Below are positions 1 to 9,608 of a stretch of 64,000 bases of DNA, one piece after another. The position numbers and the translations under genes were made by a program. Each line of letters starts with the position of its first letter. Position 1 is the first letter of the stretch. Under the pieces are notes generated by a model that did no database searches, was not told where the DNA came from, and worked only from the letters and a program-made list of their open reading frames with translations. The stretch is from Argyresthia goedartella (Eukaryota; Arthropoda; Insecta; Lepidoptera; Argyresthiidae): positions 1,364,001 through 1,428,000 of the forward strand of contig OX463813.1 of NCBI GenBank assembly GCA_949825045.1. Reading direction: 5' to 3'.

Positions 1-503
1 GTAATTTCCGAGTCTTTGAACTCCATGGTTTCATCGTTTTCTGAGGTAGGCTGGGATGTTGATGATAGCAGAGAAATTTGGTGTTTAAGCTCGGCTACCT
101 CTCTTCTAAGTAGAGCGATTTCATCATTTTGAAGCGCTAGATCACCGACCGCCGCTTTAAGCTGTCGAATTTATGTGAGTATTATGGAGAGGTCAAACGC
201 GGCGCCATACTCCATAAACCTGTCCAGCTCAGGCGCTCTGTCTCTCCTATAAGTCACATTTAAGTTTGCATTTGTACGGACGGGGGTGTCGCTATTGTCT
301 CCTCTAGGCTGCTTTTGCTTGCATTCAGGGCATATACATGTTAGGATGTTGTCTGTGGAACTAAGTTGTTCGGAATCATATACACATAGTTTGTGTAATC
401 TATTTGCGCAGCGGATGCAATCATAAAATTCCACCTCTTCTATGGCTCCACGGCAGACATCACATTGAAGGAACGGTCCCAGCATTGTCCCAACATTTGA
501 CAT
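1..503 (-). pseudogene. LINE ORF1, 5' part (PHD-type zinc finger, then coiled coil), runs off the left edge
   Basis: The start is the ATG at 503-501, preceded on the - strand by a GC-rich leader. Residues 12-62 carry a regular Cys/His ladder (CDVC...CIRC...H..C...CPEC) like the PHD-type zinc finger at the N-terminus of ORF1 in many insect Jockey/CR1-type non-LTR retrotransposons. The frame closes at 171-173. A second frame from about 160 down to base 1 continues with a heptad-rich stretch (EIALLRREVAELKHQ), the expected coiled coil, so a frameshift near 165-175 has broken the gene. ORF1 proteins bind element RNA. The C-terminal half and ORF2 lie outside the window. The fragment at 16381-18000 carries later parts of a similar ORF1 but cannot be shown to be the same family. 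Confidence 0.6.
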
Positions 504-850
504 TGCGTACTTATGTCCAGTTAGCGAAATAAATAAACAAAGTGCACGCAGAGTTTGTCTCCGAGAGACAGCTCGAACTCTCGGCCCGCCGTCGCTTCTA
601 TACAGTAGTGTATTCACTCCGCGCACCGACGACGAGTCACTTCAAAGCGCGCGAGCGCTGTCGGTCGTTGCTATGGGGCTGCCGTATGCGAGGTTGTTGC
701 TTACGTCGAGCGCGTAGCGTTGAGAGTTGACTGCGCCTGGACGGACAGCTGATGCACGGGCCCGTCTCGTGATCGAAGAAGTACACTTTATTTATCACTC
801 CAAATGCTGTTTTTACAGTCGATTTCAATCTAGCTGATGTGCACACTGTG
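504..850 (-). other. Probable 5' untranslated leader of the LINE at the left edge
   Basis: GC-rich compared with its surroundings, with no convincing coding frame. It sits directly upstream of the LINE ORF1 start on the - strand, where the internal promoter of a Jockey-like element would be. The upstream end is not defined by a target-site duplication that I can see. Confidence 0.35.
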
Positions 851-1220
851 GTTTATTATGTTTAATTCGTAAGCACTTAAAAATTGGCGGCAAACTTTGC
901 AGTTTAATTGATTTTTAAGCAATAAAATCTATAGACCGAGTCCTTTAGTTTAGTCCGAGCAGTTTAACGGCCAAGTGACGCGTCAAATACTGATCAAGGT
1001 GAAGTTTCTATTAAACTTATATCATTAATACATAATTATCTCTTTTATCTATTTAATAACTCATGTACTTGGGCCACTGTTGTGCATCCGTTTTAAATGT
1101 TTTTGTTGTATAGTTTACAAAATGCATTGTTAATGTAATTTATATTTTTGTTGTTTATAATTTATGTGTGTAACTGTGTACCATGTTTACTGAATAAATG
1201 ATTTATCTATCTATCTTATC
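851..1220 (+). mobile_element. 3' end of a LINE or SINE with a short tandem tail
   Basis: AT-rich, non-coding sequence that ends at 1195-1216 with AATAAATGATTTATC followed by three to four ATCT units. Such tails mark the 3' end of non-LTR elements. It abuts the remnant of the Polinton gene at 1221 and so probably truncated it. The family is not identified. Confidence 0.4.
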
Positions 1221-1399
1221 AGGTGCTCGACCTCGTGGAGCCACACAGCGCAAGCAGCAGAAACCAGTCAACGTTGCAGCCGGTGATGGAGCCTATTGTG
1301 AGCGCTCAGCACATCATGTTAGATCCATATGACGAAATTATGGATATGACCGATAATCTTGTTAAGAAAATTGCGAAAAGGATAAGCGATAGTTATTAA
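1221..1399 (+). pseudogene. C-terminal remnant of the small Polinton gene that follows the polymerase
   Basis: An open frame ends at TAA 1397-1399. Its last 25 residues (DEIMDMTDNLVKKIAKRIS) match the C-terminus of the intact 120-residue protein at 57931-58293 (DEIMDLSENLVNKISKKIC). Only this 3' part survives; the 5' side is cut at the LINE/SINE tail ending near 1216. It marks the left end of what remains of the left Polinton copy. In this copy the gene is followed by the packaging ATPase in the same orientation, whereas in the right copy its neighbour is the opposite end of the virion block. Function unknown. Confidence 0.65.
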
Positions 1400-1842
1400 A
1401 AAAAATGTTGTTATTTCTAGTATTAGGTTAGTTTGTAATTTTGTTAAATTTTGTACATTAAAACCTTTACACCTAAGTCTCAAATATTATATACAGTTTA
1501 TATCTTAAAATACTTTGTTTTTTATTTTTGATTTAGGTAGGTATATGAGGAGTAACTAAAAACGTTATTTGTCCATCGAATATGGAGTCGAGATAAATGC
1601 ACTCCAATCATAGTGTCCATAGAAAATAACAAGTTACCTATAATTTTTAAACAAAATTATATTTTGGTGACTTATCATGTTTTGAAAGTTACCATACAAA
1701 TTATCGTCCAACCCCACAACATATTTCATGTCCTGAAACTGTAGTGCACAAATAAGTCCTACCTTTAAATTCTATGATAAATTGTTGAGAAAGTCATTGT
1801 ATTCTAAACAGTCGTAGAGTATGAACCTTACACTTATTCAAG
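1400..1842. other. AT-rich spacer, no gene seen
   Basis: No reading frame of note on either strand. It separates the gene remnant at 1221-1399 from the packaging ATPase and presumably holds the polyadenylation signal of one and the promoter of the other, but I cannot point to a clear TATA box. Confidence 0.4.
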
Positions 1843-2529
1843 ATGTGGTTTGTAAAACAGAAAAATTCACTGGAACTTCACAAATATAGTTTTAAAAATA
1901 TAAAAGAAGAAAGAAGGCACGGCTCTCTTCTACCAAACTCAATTAGTTGTATTATTTGTGGTCCATCTAACTGCGGTAAAACCAATTTGATGATAGGTCT
2001 CTTACTCCATGAAAATGGACTCTGCTATAAAAATGTTTACGTTTACTGTAAAACCTTATTTCAACCTAAATATTTATATTTAGAACATGTATTTAGTTTA
2101 GTTCCATCGATTGGATTCACAAAATATCATGACAAAGAAGACGTTTTGAAGCCACAAAATGCGCTACCTAATTCAATCATTATATTTGATGATGTCGCAT
2201 GTGAAAATCAAACCAGTATAAGAGACTACTTTGCTATGGGACGACATAAAAATATAGATTCTTTTTACCTCAATCAAACTTACAGTAAAGTACCCAAACA
2301 ACTTATACGTGATAATGCTAATCTTATTGTACTGTTCAAGCAGGATGAGATAAATATGAAACATGTTTACGATGAACACGTCAATGTTGACATGGGTTGG
2401 AATGATTTTAGAAAAATGTGTTCCAAAATTTGGAGTGAACCATATAATTATCTTGTCATTAACAAAGATTGTGAAAAAAATAAAGGTTATTATAGGATGA
2501 AATTCGATACCTTTATTGTTGAAAAATAA
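1843..2529 (+). CDS. Polinton genome-packaging ATPase (FtsK/HerA, A32-like)
   Basis: This 228-residue P-loop ATPase starts at ATG 1843. The Walker A motif GPSNCGKT lies at about residues 40-47 and the Walker B motif SIIIFDDVA at about residues 107-115. Size and motif spacing fit the A32/FtsK-HerA packaging ATPases of Polintons, adintoviruses and other double-jelly-roll DNA viruses, which pump the genome into a preformed capsid at the cost of ATP. The frame is open throughout, although several other genes of this copy are broken. It is the first intact gene of the left virion block and is followed two bases later by the next frame. No counterpart lies inside the window for the right copy; it should sit just past base 64000. 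Confidence 0.85.
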   Translation: MWFVKQKNSLELHKYSFKNIKEERRHGSLLPNSISCIICGPSNCGKTNLMIGLLLHENGLCYKNVYVYCKTLFQPKYLYLEHVFSLVPSIGFTKYHDKEDVLKPQNALPNSIIIFDDVACENQTSIRDYFAMGRHKNIDSFYLNQTYSKVPKQLIRDNANLIVLFKQDEINMKHVYDEHVNVDMGWNDFRKMCSKIWSEPYNYLVINKDCEKNKGYYRMKFDTFIVEK

Positions 2530-2609
2530 AAGTGTTATTTTGTATTTATGTTTTGAAAACCTACAATTTCTTCACTAATGCAAGTGGTGTTGTGGAGACA
2601 AGACACAAA

Positions 2610-3597
2610 ATGCAGCTAGAAAAGACGTTAAAAAAAGAGATTGTTAAATCTGCTGATGCAGTTAGAAGAAAAGTAAAACAGATTAAAGAACTTAACGACA
2701 ACAATAATTTAGCTTTACAGACAATGTTTAAACCAATTACTGATTCATTAAATCAGATTTCTGAAAAACAAGTATCAAAAGAATATACAGATGGAAACAC
2801 GCGTGCAAAAAAAAACACTTAAGCTGAAAATCAAAAAACGTAAACACAGCAACTCTGATGTTCTAAATTTACATGATTATAATGACATTGATAGTGATAT
2901 AGTACAAGAAAAGACAGTGTTTGAAAATCCACCAGAAAAAGACAATTCAAGTGAATCAGAAACCGAAATCAATCAATCTAATGTATCTAATATTTCATAC
3001 AACACTGCTACAGATACTGATGATAGTCCTAACAGCTCCCTAACTTACTCAATCAGTTCCAATGTTTACCAAGATGTTCCCTTTGGTGTAAGAGTTGTTC
3101 GCGGGAAACATATGTTAGGATCTTGTAGAGTCATAATAAAAGACAAGTTTTTTATCATCAATGGAACCAAGTATGAAGAAACACCCGGTTTGAAAGAATT
3201 GTTATTTAAGGAATCTCCTGATATGAACCAAGTTACCTCTGGGGATATGGAAAACTATAAACAATTACTATTGGTCACTAATGCGCATCGAAGAGATTTT
3301 GATTCAACGAAACCCATTAAATCAAATAAAGGCTTTAGGTATCTAAGTATTATCAAACCACTATTCAAAAATAATAAAAGCATTTCCAGCAGTGTTGAAA
3401 ATATAAGTAAAGGTGCTGGTTTACCTGTATTGAAGCGATTTAAAAAAAATACAGATTACGTTTATTGGGATGATCCTAACGAGTTAGTATATAGATTAAA
3501 ATTACTTGTTGCATCTCGTGATGCTGGCAACACTGGTCATGACGGTGAAATAATGTCAATCTTAAGTGAGTTGCATGAAAGTGGAATCATAGATTAA
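2610..3597 (+). pseudogene. Polinton coiled-coil/basic protein, split by a frameshift at an A-run
   Basis: Two overlapping frames seem to be one gene. The first (ATG 2610, stop 2822) gives about 70 charged, helical residues (LKKEIVKSADAVRRKVKQIK). The second (2791-3597) gives 268 residues: a very basic start (LKLKIKKRKH), an acidic Ser/Asn-rich linker, then a conserved C-terminal half (NAHRRDFDSTKPIKSNKG, YVYWDDPNELVYRLKLL). That half matches the right copy at 63496-64000. The frames meet at nine A residues (2810-2818), a likely slippage point for mutation, or less likely for programmed frameshifting. The long C-terminal domain is a regular part of insect Mavericks but has no assigned function. 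It may be a minor virion component, by position only. Confidence 0.55.
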
Positions 3598-3665
3598 ATA
3601 AATATCTATAAATATATTAAATGTATCATTGTGTTATTATCACCCGAGAAGTCAACACCATAAAA

Positions 3666-3956
3666 ATGAATATTGACAAATTTGGTAATCACGTACACAA
3701 AAGATTGCGACAATCACAAAATAAAGAGGGTGATATAGATTTACATCACGCTTGTCTGAAAGGTCTGAATTCACCTCGAACTAGCGACGAAGCTGTAAAT
3801 AAGGCATACGTTGATAAATTGATTAAGTTAACACTAACAAGGCAAGAATTCGTTGATGAGCTTGCATATTTAAAAAAAGATATAGATTCATTTGTCGACT
3901 TAAGACAAATTACTTCACAAAAGATGAAATTACTAAAATTTCACAAAAAGTATTAA
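3666..3956 (+). CDS. Short Polinton protein with fibre-like AVNKxYVD motif
   Basis: Starting from ATG 3666, the product is 96 residues. It begins MNIDKFGNHVHKRLRQS, then LKGLNSP...DEAVNKAYVDKLI, then a charged helix. It matches the 118-residue protein at 63056-63412 over its first two thirds; the left copy lacks about 20 residues after the start motif and has lost the last part. The (D)AVNKxYVD pattern also occurs near the N-termini of phage tail-fibre proteins, where it precedes a trimeric coiled coil. This suggests, but does not prove, a spike or fibre-type virion role. It lies just upstream of the integrase, as in the right copy. Confidence 0.55.
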   Translation: MNIDKFGNHVHKRLRQSQNKEGDIDLHHACLKGLNSPRTSDEAVNKAYVDKLIKLTLTRQEFVDELAYLKKDIDSFVDLRQITSQKMKLLKFHKKY

Positions 3957-4100
3957 CCCTTATCGTGGCGGGCGCCATTTTGAAAAATTACGCTCAACCG
4001 GCAAGGGGGCTACGTGGGTGGTCCCCGCGGGCTGTTGCCTGCTCCTACTAAAACGTCGCTCACGGCGTTTTATTGTATAAAAAGGATAGGAACCCTATAT
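3957..4100. other. GC-rich interruption between the fibre-like gene and the integrase
   Basis: Much richer in G+C than the flanking Polinton DNA (GGCGGGCGCC, GGTCCCCGCGGGC), and it includes TGTATAAAAAGG at about 4074-4085, which resembles a TATA box. In the right copy the two genes overlap by 32 bases here, so this piece is an insertion that removed the tail of one gene and the start of the other. Its origin is unknown. Confidence 0.4.
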
Positions 4101-4193
4101 ATTAGACATGTGGTGTTGAAAGGAATAGATGATCTATGGCAAGCTGATTTAATAGATATAAGATCGTTTTCCCATCAAAATAGTGGTTATAGG

Positions 4194-4325
4194 TGTTACG
4201 TATGTAGCTATAACTATCGAGTGCACTAGACTGCGTCAGCGCGCTCGAACCTCTCTCTCTATTAAACAGTGGTTACTGAGCCCTTATAGCAGAACGTTGT
4301 GTTGTCATTTCCCACATACTTAACA
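4194..4325 (+). repeat. 5' LTR, 132 bp
   Basis: Begins TGTTACG and ends ACTTAACA. Identical to the 3' LTR except A versus G at one site near base 32. The immediate downstream sequence does not show an obvious full-length tRNA primer site, so the primer is left unassigned. Confidence 0.93.
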
Positions 4326-4377
4326 GTGTCGACTCGGATCAAAAATAAATACTTTAGCGTGCAAAAAAACCGCCACT

Positions 4378-7300
4378 ATGTCAAACCCGTCGCTAATTGG
4401 ATCTTTACCAATATTCAATCATGAATCACAGGACTGGTTAGTGTTCAAAGAACGTTTTCAACAGTGGTGCGTGGCAAATGAGTTGCTCGATGATGAAAAA
4501 TCACAAGTAAGACGACGTGCTATACTGCTCAGTGCACTCGCTGAGGTTACGTACAAGCTAGTACGTGACCTTTCACATCCAAAGGACATCAGTTCGCTAA
4601 CTTACAAAGAAGTTTTGAAATTGCTGGATGATCACTTTCTCCCGCGGAAGTGTATAATCGGTGAGCGTCATATGTTCCATGCTGCACTCCAGACGCCTGG
4701 TGAAGAATTAAATGAGTGGGCTGCTCGCGTTAGGAGCTTAGCTACCCATTGCAAATTCACATCATTGGATGAGACGCTCCGAGACCGATTCGTGCTCGGA
4801 ATGGAGCCGGGACCTGCCCGCGACAAGTTATTCACGGAAGATGCATCTACCCTCACTTTGGCAAAAGCACTAGATATCGCCCAGGGACTTCGCTGCGCCC
4901 GCGCTGCAGCACGACTTGTGACTCCAGGGACGACAAGAGGATATATGCACCCACTTCAAGAGGAAGCTGCAACCGTGAACCGTATTTCTACAAGACAGCA
5001 ACAAAACCGGGGCAACATCCATTGCAGCGTGTGTGGATATACCAGTCACTCGGCTAATGCCTGCAAGTTTGCTAAACACACCTGCAAGCAATGTGGTGTT
5101 AAAGGGCATCTGAAGAGGATGTGCACGAAGAAAAATCGTTCAATTCAAAAAAATCACAACTATGTAGTAGATGATAGCGCTGATGTTGGTGATGATGATG
5201 ATGATGGTAAGGGTCAATGCATTTATAACATTCGAACACAAAATGGGGAAGCCATGATGCAAAATGTAAACATTAACGGAACCACCATTTTGTTTGAAGT
5301 TGATAGTGGGTCGTTTGTAACAACGATATCAGACCTTATTTACCGTAAACACTTTAATGACATTCCGCTAAGTAATAGTAGTTTGGTTTTAAAAGTTTAT
5401 ACTGGTGGTAAAATATATCCTTTAGGGCTAATTAGTTTACCAGTGACTTATGAAAATGATACTAAAATCTTAGATATACATGTTATAGCTGACGGCGGCC
5501 CACCTCTCTTGGGTAGAAATTTTATGTCAGCATTCAACCTGCAAATAAGTAAAATCAATCACATTAAAACTGAAAATATAGTAAAGTCGCTGACTTCTAA
5601 ATATCCAGAGGTATTTTCAGACAGGTTAGGTTGCTTTAATAAGCACACAGTTAGCTTATATGTAAAACCTGACTCGAAACCGATCTTTATGAAAGCAAGA
5701 TCTATCTCGTTTGCATTAAAAGAAAAAGTGGACCAGGAATTAAATAGGATGGTACAAGAAGGCATACTAAAATCAGTACAACACTCGAATTATGCCAGCC
5801 CCATTGTACCTGTCCTTAAACATAATGGCAATGTTAGGATATGTGGAGATTTTTCGCAAACCATAAATAAGCAACTTGTTGTCGAAAAATACCCACTTCC
5901 CAAAATTGAGGAGTTATTCGCGAAGTTACATGGAGGTGTAGAATTCACAAAACTTGACCTATCAAATGCCTACATGCAGCTTTTGTTATCTGAGGATGCA
6001 CAACCACTCACATGCATTAACACTCACAAAGGGCTATTCCAGTACACGCGATTGATATACGGGCTGTCTAGTGCTAGTGCTATCTTTCAAAGATCAATAG
6101 AAAATACTTTGACGGGTATAGAAGGAGTATTGACTTATCAGGATGATGTCTTAATAACAGGTTGTAATAGACAAGAACATTTAAATCGTCTCCAAACAGT
6201 ACTTGAAAAATTTCGTGAGGCAGGACTTGTTTTAAGGAAGGAAAAATGCAGTTTTTTCCAAGAGTCGATATCTTATTTGGGTTTTATAATCGACAAAAGT
6301 GGCTTGCATAAGTCGCCAGAAAAGGTAAATGCTATTGTAAATGCCAAAAATCCGGAAAATGTAACTCAATTACAATCATTTCTTGGCTTAGTAATTTATA
6401 ACAGGAGTTTTGTGCCGTCTGCGTCCACCGTATTGGCCCCGTTTTACAGTCTATTGCTCAAAAACGCAAAATGGAATTGGTCTCAAGAACATGAAGATGC
6501 TTTTATCGAAATTAAGAAAGAGATGGCATCTGATAGAGTGCTGACTCATTTTGATCAGAATGCCACTCTAATTTTAACTGTAGATGCATCACCGTCAGGT
6601 CTCGGGGCAGTTTTGTCTCAGTTAGAGAATGACAGGGAAAGACCGATTTCATATGCATCGCGTGTCCTTTCTTCAGCTGAAAAAAATTACAGCCAGATTC
6701 AAAAGGAAGCTACGGCTATAATTTTTGGAGTTAAACGCTACCATCAGTACTTGTATGGACGAGATGTGCCCTTCATCCTTCGCACGGATCATAAACCCTT
6801 ACTGTCAATTTTCAGTCCGAACAAAGGAGTCCCAGAGGTGTCAGCAAATAGATTACAAAGATACGCGATATTTCTGTCTGCTTACAACTTCACAATAGAA
6901 TACGTTCGAAGCGAAAAAAACTGCGCAGATTTCTTTAGCCGAGCGGGAGTAACCGATTCAGATACAAACTCAGTGGGAGTGGGAGGGGCCAATGCATCAG
7001 CTGACCGTGATAGGGCGCAGTACATAAATCACATAGCATCAAATAATTTACCGTTACAACTCGATGATGTGCGTGAACAAACAAACAAAGATATACTTAT
7101 GAAACAAGTTTGCAACTTTGTTATGTTTGGCTGGCCGAAACACTGTGACCAAACTTTAAAGCCATATTACAATTGCAGATATGAAATATCTCTGGAAAAC
7201 GGCTGCCTCATGAGAGGACATAAATTGATTATTCCAAATCAGTTGAGACATACGGTATTAAGTGAACTACATAGGTCTCATTTAGGAATAATTAAAACCA

Positions 7301-8553
7301 AATGTGAAGCCAGGGGTCGATTTTGGTGGCCCAATATAGACAAGGAAATTGAAGTTTTCATAGCAGACTGCTCAATATGCCAAACGCTTAGGTCGGCGCC
7401 ACCCCGGGTACCCCTCACACCCTGGCCGTTGCCAGACAAGCCATGGCAACGCATTCACATTGACTTCCTCGGCCCTATAAATGCAAAAACGTACTTAGTC
7501 ATTGTGGATGCGTACTCTAAATGGGTGGAATGTTTTGACATGAGTTGTTGTACCTCAACAGCAGTGATAGACAAGTTACACGAACTTATATCACATTTTG
7601 GGTTAATGGAAACAATAGTATCCGACAATGGTACCGCTTTTGTGTCATCAGAATTTAAGTCATTTTGTAAAGAGAACGGTATCACGCATGTTACAACGCC
7701 CACTTATTCTCCATCAAGCAATGGACAGGCTGAAATATACGTCAAAATAATTAAAAAAGGTATTAAAAGTATCATGGCTTCATCATCGACAAAAAAGGAT
7801 ATGCAATTTAAACTCAGGGATTTTCTATTAGACTACAGAAACTCAAAACACTCAACGACAGAGTTATCACCGGCACAAATAATGCTGGGCAGGTCATTAA
7901 AGTCTAGATTAGATTTATTAAATCCACACCACCAATCATCATCGTCAATATCGAGTGATACATTGCAAGAAATTGTCCGAATCAAACAGTGCTCACAGTG
8001 TAATACATATAAAGGTACAAGAAATGTAAGCTTTGCGCCAAATGAAACTGTATTAGTATGTACTTACCATAAAACATCTACATCATGGATCAAGGCTATT
8101 ATAAAGGAGAAGCAAGGACAGAGCATATATTTAGTTTATATACCAAGCTTAGAAATAAGTTTAAAAAGACACAAAAATCAAATAATAAAATACAAAGGCC
8201 AATATGATGGCTTGGAGCTGGACAACGACGACAGTTTTGACGACTGGTCGCCGTCGTCTCACCAGGACGGGCCTGTGTCAACCTCCTCGTCATCGCCAGC
8301 AGCTCTGCCGCCACCCCCTCCGCCTGCACATCCAAGCCTCACCCCCGCTGCCGCCGCCGCTTCAACTGCATCGATTAGCGCACCGGTGACTCACACGCTG
8401 TCAGATGACACATCTGACACCACAGAATGTGCAAGCACGCAACTTGTTGGGGGAGAAGGAACTAATGAGCAAACGTCTGGTCAAATACGACCTAGAGATA
8501 TAGGTTTAAGCATGAATTTAAGAGACCGTCCTAAGGTTAATTATAAGCAATAG
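4378..8553 (+). CDS. Gypsy Gag-Pol polyprotein, single uninterrupted frame
   Basis: 1391 residues from ATG 4378 with no stop. Domains in order: Gag (1-200); two CCHC zinc knuckles (CSVCGYTSHSANAC, CKQCGVKGHLKRMC, about 217-252); retropepsin (FEVDSGS, about 308); reverse transcriptase with YQDD (about 590); RNase H starting LTVDASPSGLGAVLSQ (about 735); integrase zinc finger HLGIIK...CSICQ (about 975-1005); and catalytic core with Asp in IHIDFLGP, Asp in VSDNGTAF, Glu in NGQAEIY. The tail is rich in Ser, Pro and Ala. Gag and Pol sharing one frame without a frameshift is seen in some gypsy lineages. All catalytic residues I can identify are present, so the element could be autonomous. No envelope-like frame follows. 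Confidence 0.93.
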   Translation: MSNPSLIGSLPIFNHESQDWLVFKERFQQWCVANELLDDEKSQVRRRAILLSALAEVTYKLVRDLSHPKDISSLTYKEVLKLLDDHFLPRKCIIGERHMFHAALQTPGEELNEWAARVRSLATHCKFTSLDETLRDRFVLGMEPGPARDKLFTEDASTLTLAKALDIAQGLRCARAAARLVTPGTTRGYMHPLQEEAATVNRISTRQQQNRGNIHCSVCGYTSHSANACKFAKHTCKQCGVKGHLKRMCTKKNRSIQKNHNYVVDDSADVGDDDDDGKGQCIYNIRTQNGEAMMQNVNINGTTILFEVDSGSFVTTISDLIYRKHFNDIPLSNSSLVLKVYTGGKIYPLGLISLPVTYENDTKILDIHVIADGGPPLLGRNFMSAFNLQISKINHIKTENIVKSLTSKYPEVFSDRLGCFNKHTVSLYVKPDSKPIFMKARSISFALKEKVDQELNRMVQEGILKSVQHSNYASPIVPVLKHNGNVRICGDFSQTINKQLVVEKYPLPKIEELFAKLHGGVEFTKLDLSNAYMQLLLSEDAQPLTCINTHKGLFQYTRLIYGLSSASAIFQRSIENTLTGIEGVLTYQDDVLITGCNRQEHLNRLQTVLEKFREAGLVLRKEKCSFFQESISYLGFIIDKSGLHKSPEKVNAIVNAKNPENVTQLQSFLGLVIYNRSFVPSASTVLAPFYSLLLKNAKWNWSQEHEDAFIEIKKEMASDRVLTHFDQNATLILTVDASPSGLGAVLSQLENDRERPISYASRVLSSAEKNYSQIQKEATAIIFGVKRYHQYLYGRDVPFILRTDHKPLLSIFSPNKGVPEVSANRLQRYAIFLSAYNFTIEYVRSEKNCADFFSRAGVTDSDTNSVGVGGANASADRDRAQYINHIASNNLPLQLDDVREQTNKDILMKQVCNFVMFGWPKHCDQTLKPYYNCRYEISLENGCLMRGHKLIIPNQLRHTVLSELHRSHLGIIKTKCEARGRFWWPNIDKEIEVFIADCSICQTLRSAPPRVPLTPWPLPDKPWQRIHIDFLGPINAKTYLVIVDAYSKWVECFDMSCCTSTAVIDKLHELISHFGLMETIVSDNGTAFVSSEFKSFCKENGITHVTTPTYSPSSNGQAEIYVKIIKKGIKSIMASSSTKKDMQFKLRDFLLDYRNSKHSTTELSPAQIMLGRSLKSRLDLLNPHHQSSSSISSDTLQEIVRIKQCSQCNTYKGTRNVSFAPNETVLVCTYHKTSTSWIKAIIKEKQGQSIYLVYIPSLEISLKRHKNQIIKYKGQYDGLELDNDDSFDDWSPSSHQDGPVSTSSSSPAALPPPPPPAHPSLTPAAAAASTASISAPVTHTLSDDTSDTTECASTQLVGGEGTNEQTSGQIRPRDIGLSMNLRDRPKVNYKQ

Positions 8554-8635
8554 TTAGTATCATATATTCACATGTATCTAGTTACACGTAAATATTATTA
8601 CATTCTTTGTAGTATCTTATCTAAGTCCGGAGGAG

Positions 8636-8767
8636 TGTTACGTATGTAGCTATAACTATCGAGTGCGCTAGACTGCGTCAGCGCGCTCGAACCTCTCTCT
8701 CTATTAAACAGTGGTTACTGAGCCCTTATAGCAGAACGTTGTGTTGTCATTTCCCACATACTTAACA
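8636..8767 (+). repeat. 3' LTR, 132 bp
   Basis: Partner of the LTR at 4194-4325, ending TTAACA at 8767. The Polinton integrase frame resumes at 8768. Confidence 0.93.
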
Positions 8768-9608
8768 ATAAGTTTATTTTGGTGGTCATTGATGCATGCT
8801 CGAAATTCGCATGGATAAAACCTCTTATGTCTAAATCAATGATGGAAGTTGCCAAATGTTTCCACGATATACTTAAATCTGGAAGATCCCCTAATAATTT
8901 GCAAACAGATCAAGGAACGGAGTTTTATAACCAAAATTTTCAGAAACTTATGAAATTGTATAATATTAATCATTACTCTACATTTTCAGTTAGAAAAGCT
9001 TCAATTGTTGAAAGACTAATTAGAACGCTTAAAACTAAACTATTTAAACATTTCAGTTTGAATGGTAATCATAAATGGTTAGGTGACCCCATAACTAACG
9101 TGATTAATAGTTACAATGCTTCTAAACATAGAACGATTGGATGTAAACCAATAGATGTAAATCAACAAAATACTAGAATTGTTACAAAAAACATATACAA
9201 GTCTCAAAATAAATTACCCCCTCAAAAAAGGAATAACTTTAAGGTAGGTGATCATGTGCGTGTGAGCAAATACAAAAGTTGTTTTGATAAAGGATATACT
9301 CCAAATTGGTCTTCAGAAGTATTTGTTATTAAAAGTATTAATAAAACAAATCCGATGACTTATTATTTACAAGATATAAAACAAAACTTGATCAAAGGTT
9401 GTTTTTATGAAAAAGAACTTCTTAAAACAAAATACGGTGATATTTATTTGATTGAAAGAGTTCTCAAAAGAAAGGGAAATATTTTTTTTATAAAATGGTT
9501 GGGGTTGAATAATAATGAAAACAGTTGGATTAGACAATGTGACTTGGTACAATGACATAAATATAAAAGAAAAAGAACCTTTGTATTATCAACATTAATG
9601 TGCGGATA

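Larger units (their letters stand above)
4194..8767 (+). mobile_element. Complete Ty3/gypsy LTR retrotransposon with very short LTRs
   Basis: A 4574-bp element bounded by two 132-bp LTRs (4194-4325, 8636-8767) that begin TGTTACG and end TTAACA and differ at a single base. The flanks are ATAGG at 4189-4193 and ATAAG at 8768-8772, consistent with a 5-bp target duplication carrying one change. A purine-rich tract (CCGGAGGAG) directly precedes the 3' LTR. One long gag-pol frame fills the interior. Near-identical LTRs point to a recent insertion into an already resident Polinton. Confidence 0.92.
4100..9555 (+). pseudogene. Polinton integrase (DDE, chromodomain), split by a gypsy element
   Basis: The 5' piece at about 4104-4193 (VLKGIDDLWQADLID) holds the first catalytic Asp and the 3' piece at 8768-9555 the rest: second Asp in LQTDQGTEFYN, Glu in KASIVERLIRTLK, and a C-terminal chromodomain ending near IKWLGLNNNENSWI. 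The gypsy element 4194-8767 is inserted just after the first Asp, so no functional integrase can be made. The intact homologue is at 62155-63087. In Polintons this retrovirus-type integrase performs the strand transfer that inserts the linear element. The 3' piece has no further stops, so the gypsy insertion may be fairly recent compared with the damage further downstream. Confidence 0.85.

Noticed and set aside
4870..5109. - strand frame over the gypsy zinc knuckles
   Set aside because: Antisense shadow of an intact, well-supported gag-pol frame.
8099..8389. Short frames on both strands over the end of gypsy gag-pol
   Set aside because: They overlap the Pro/Ala/Ser-rich tail of the 1391-residue frame, whose composition keeps alternative frames open.
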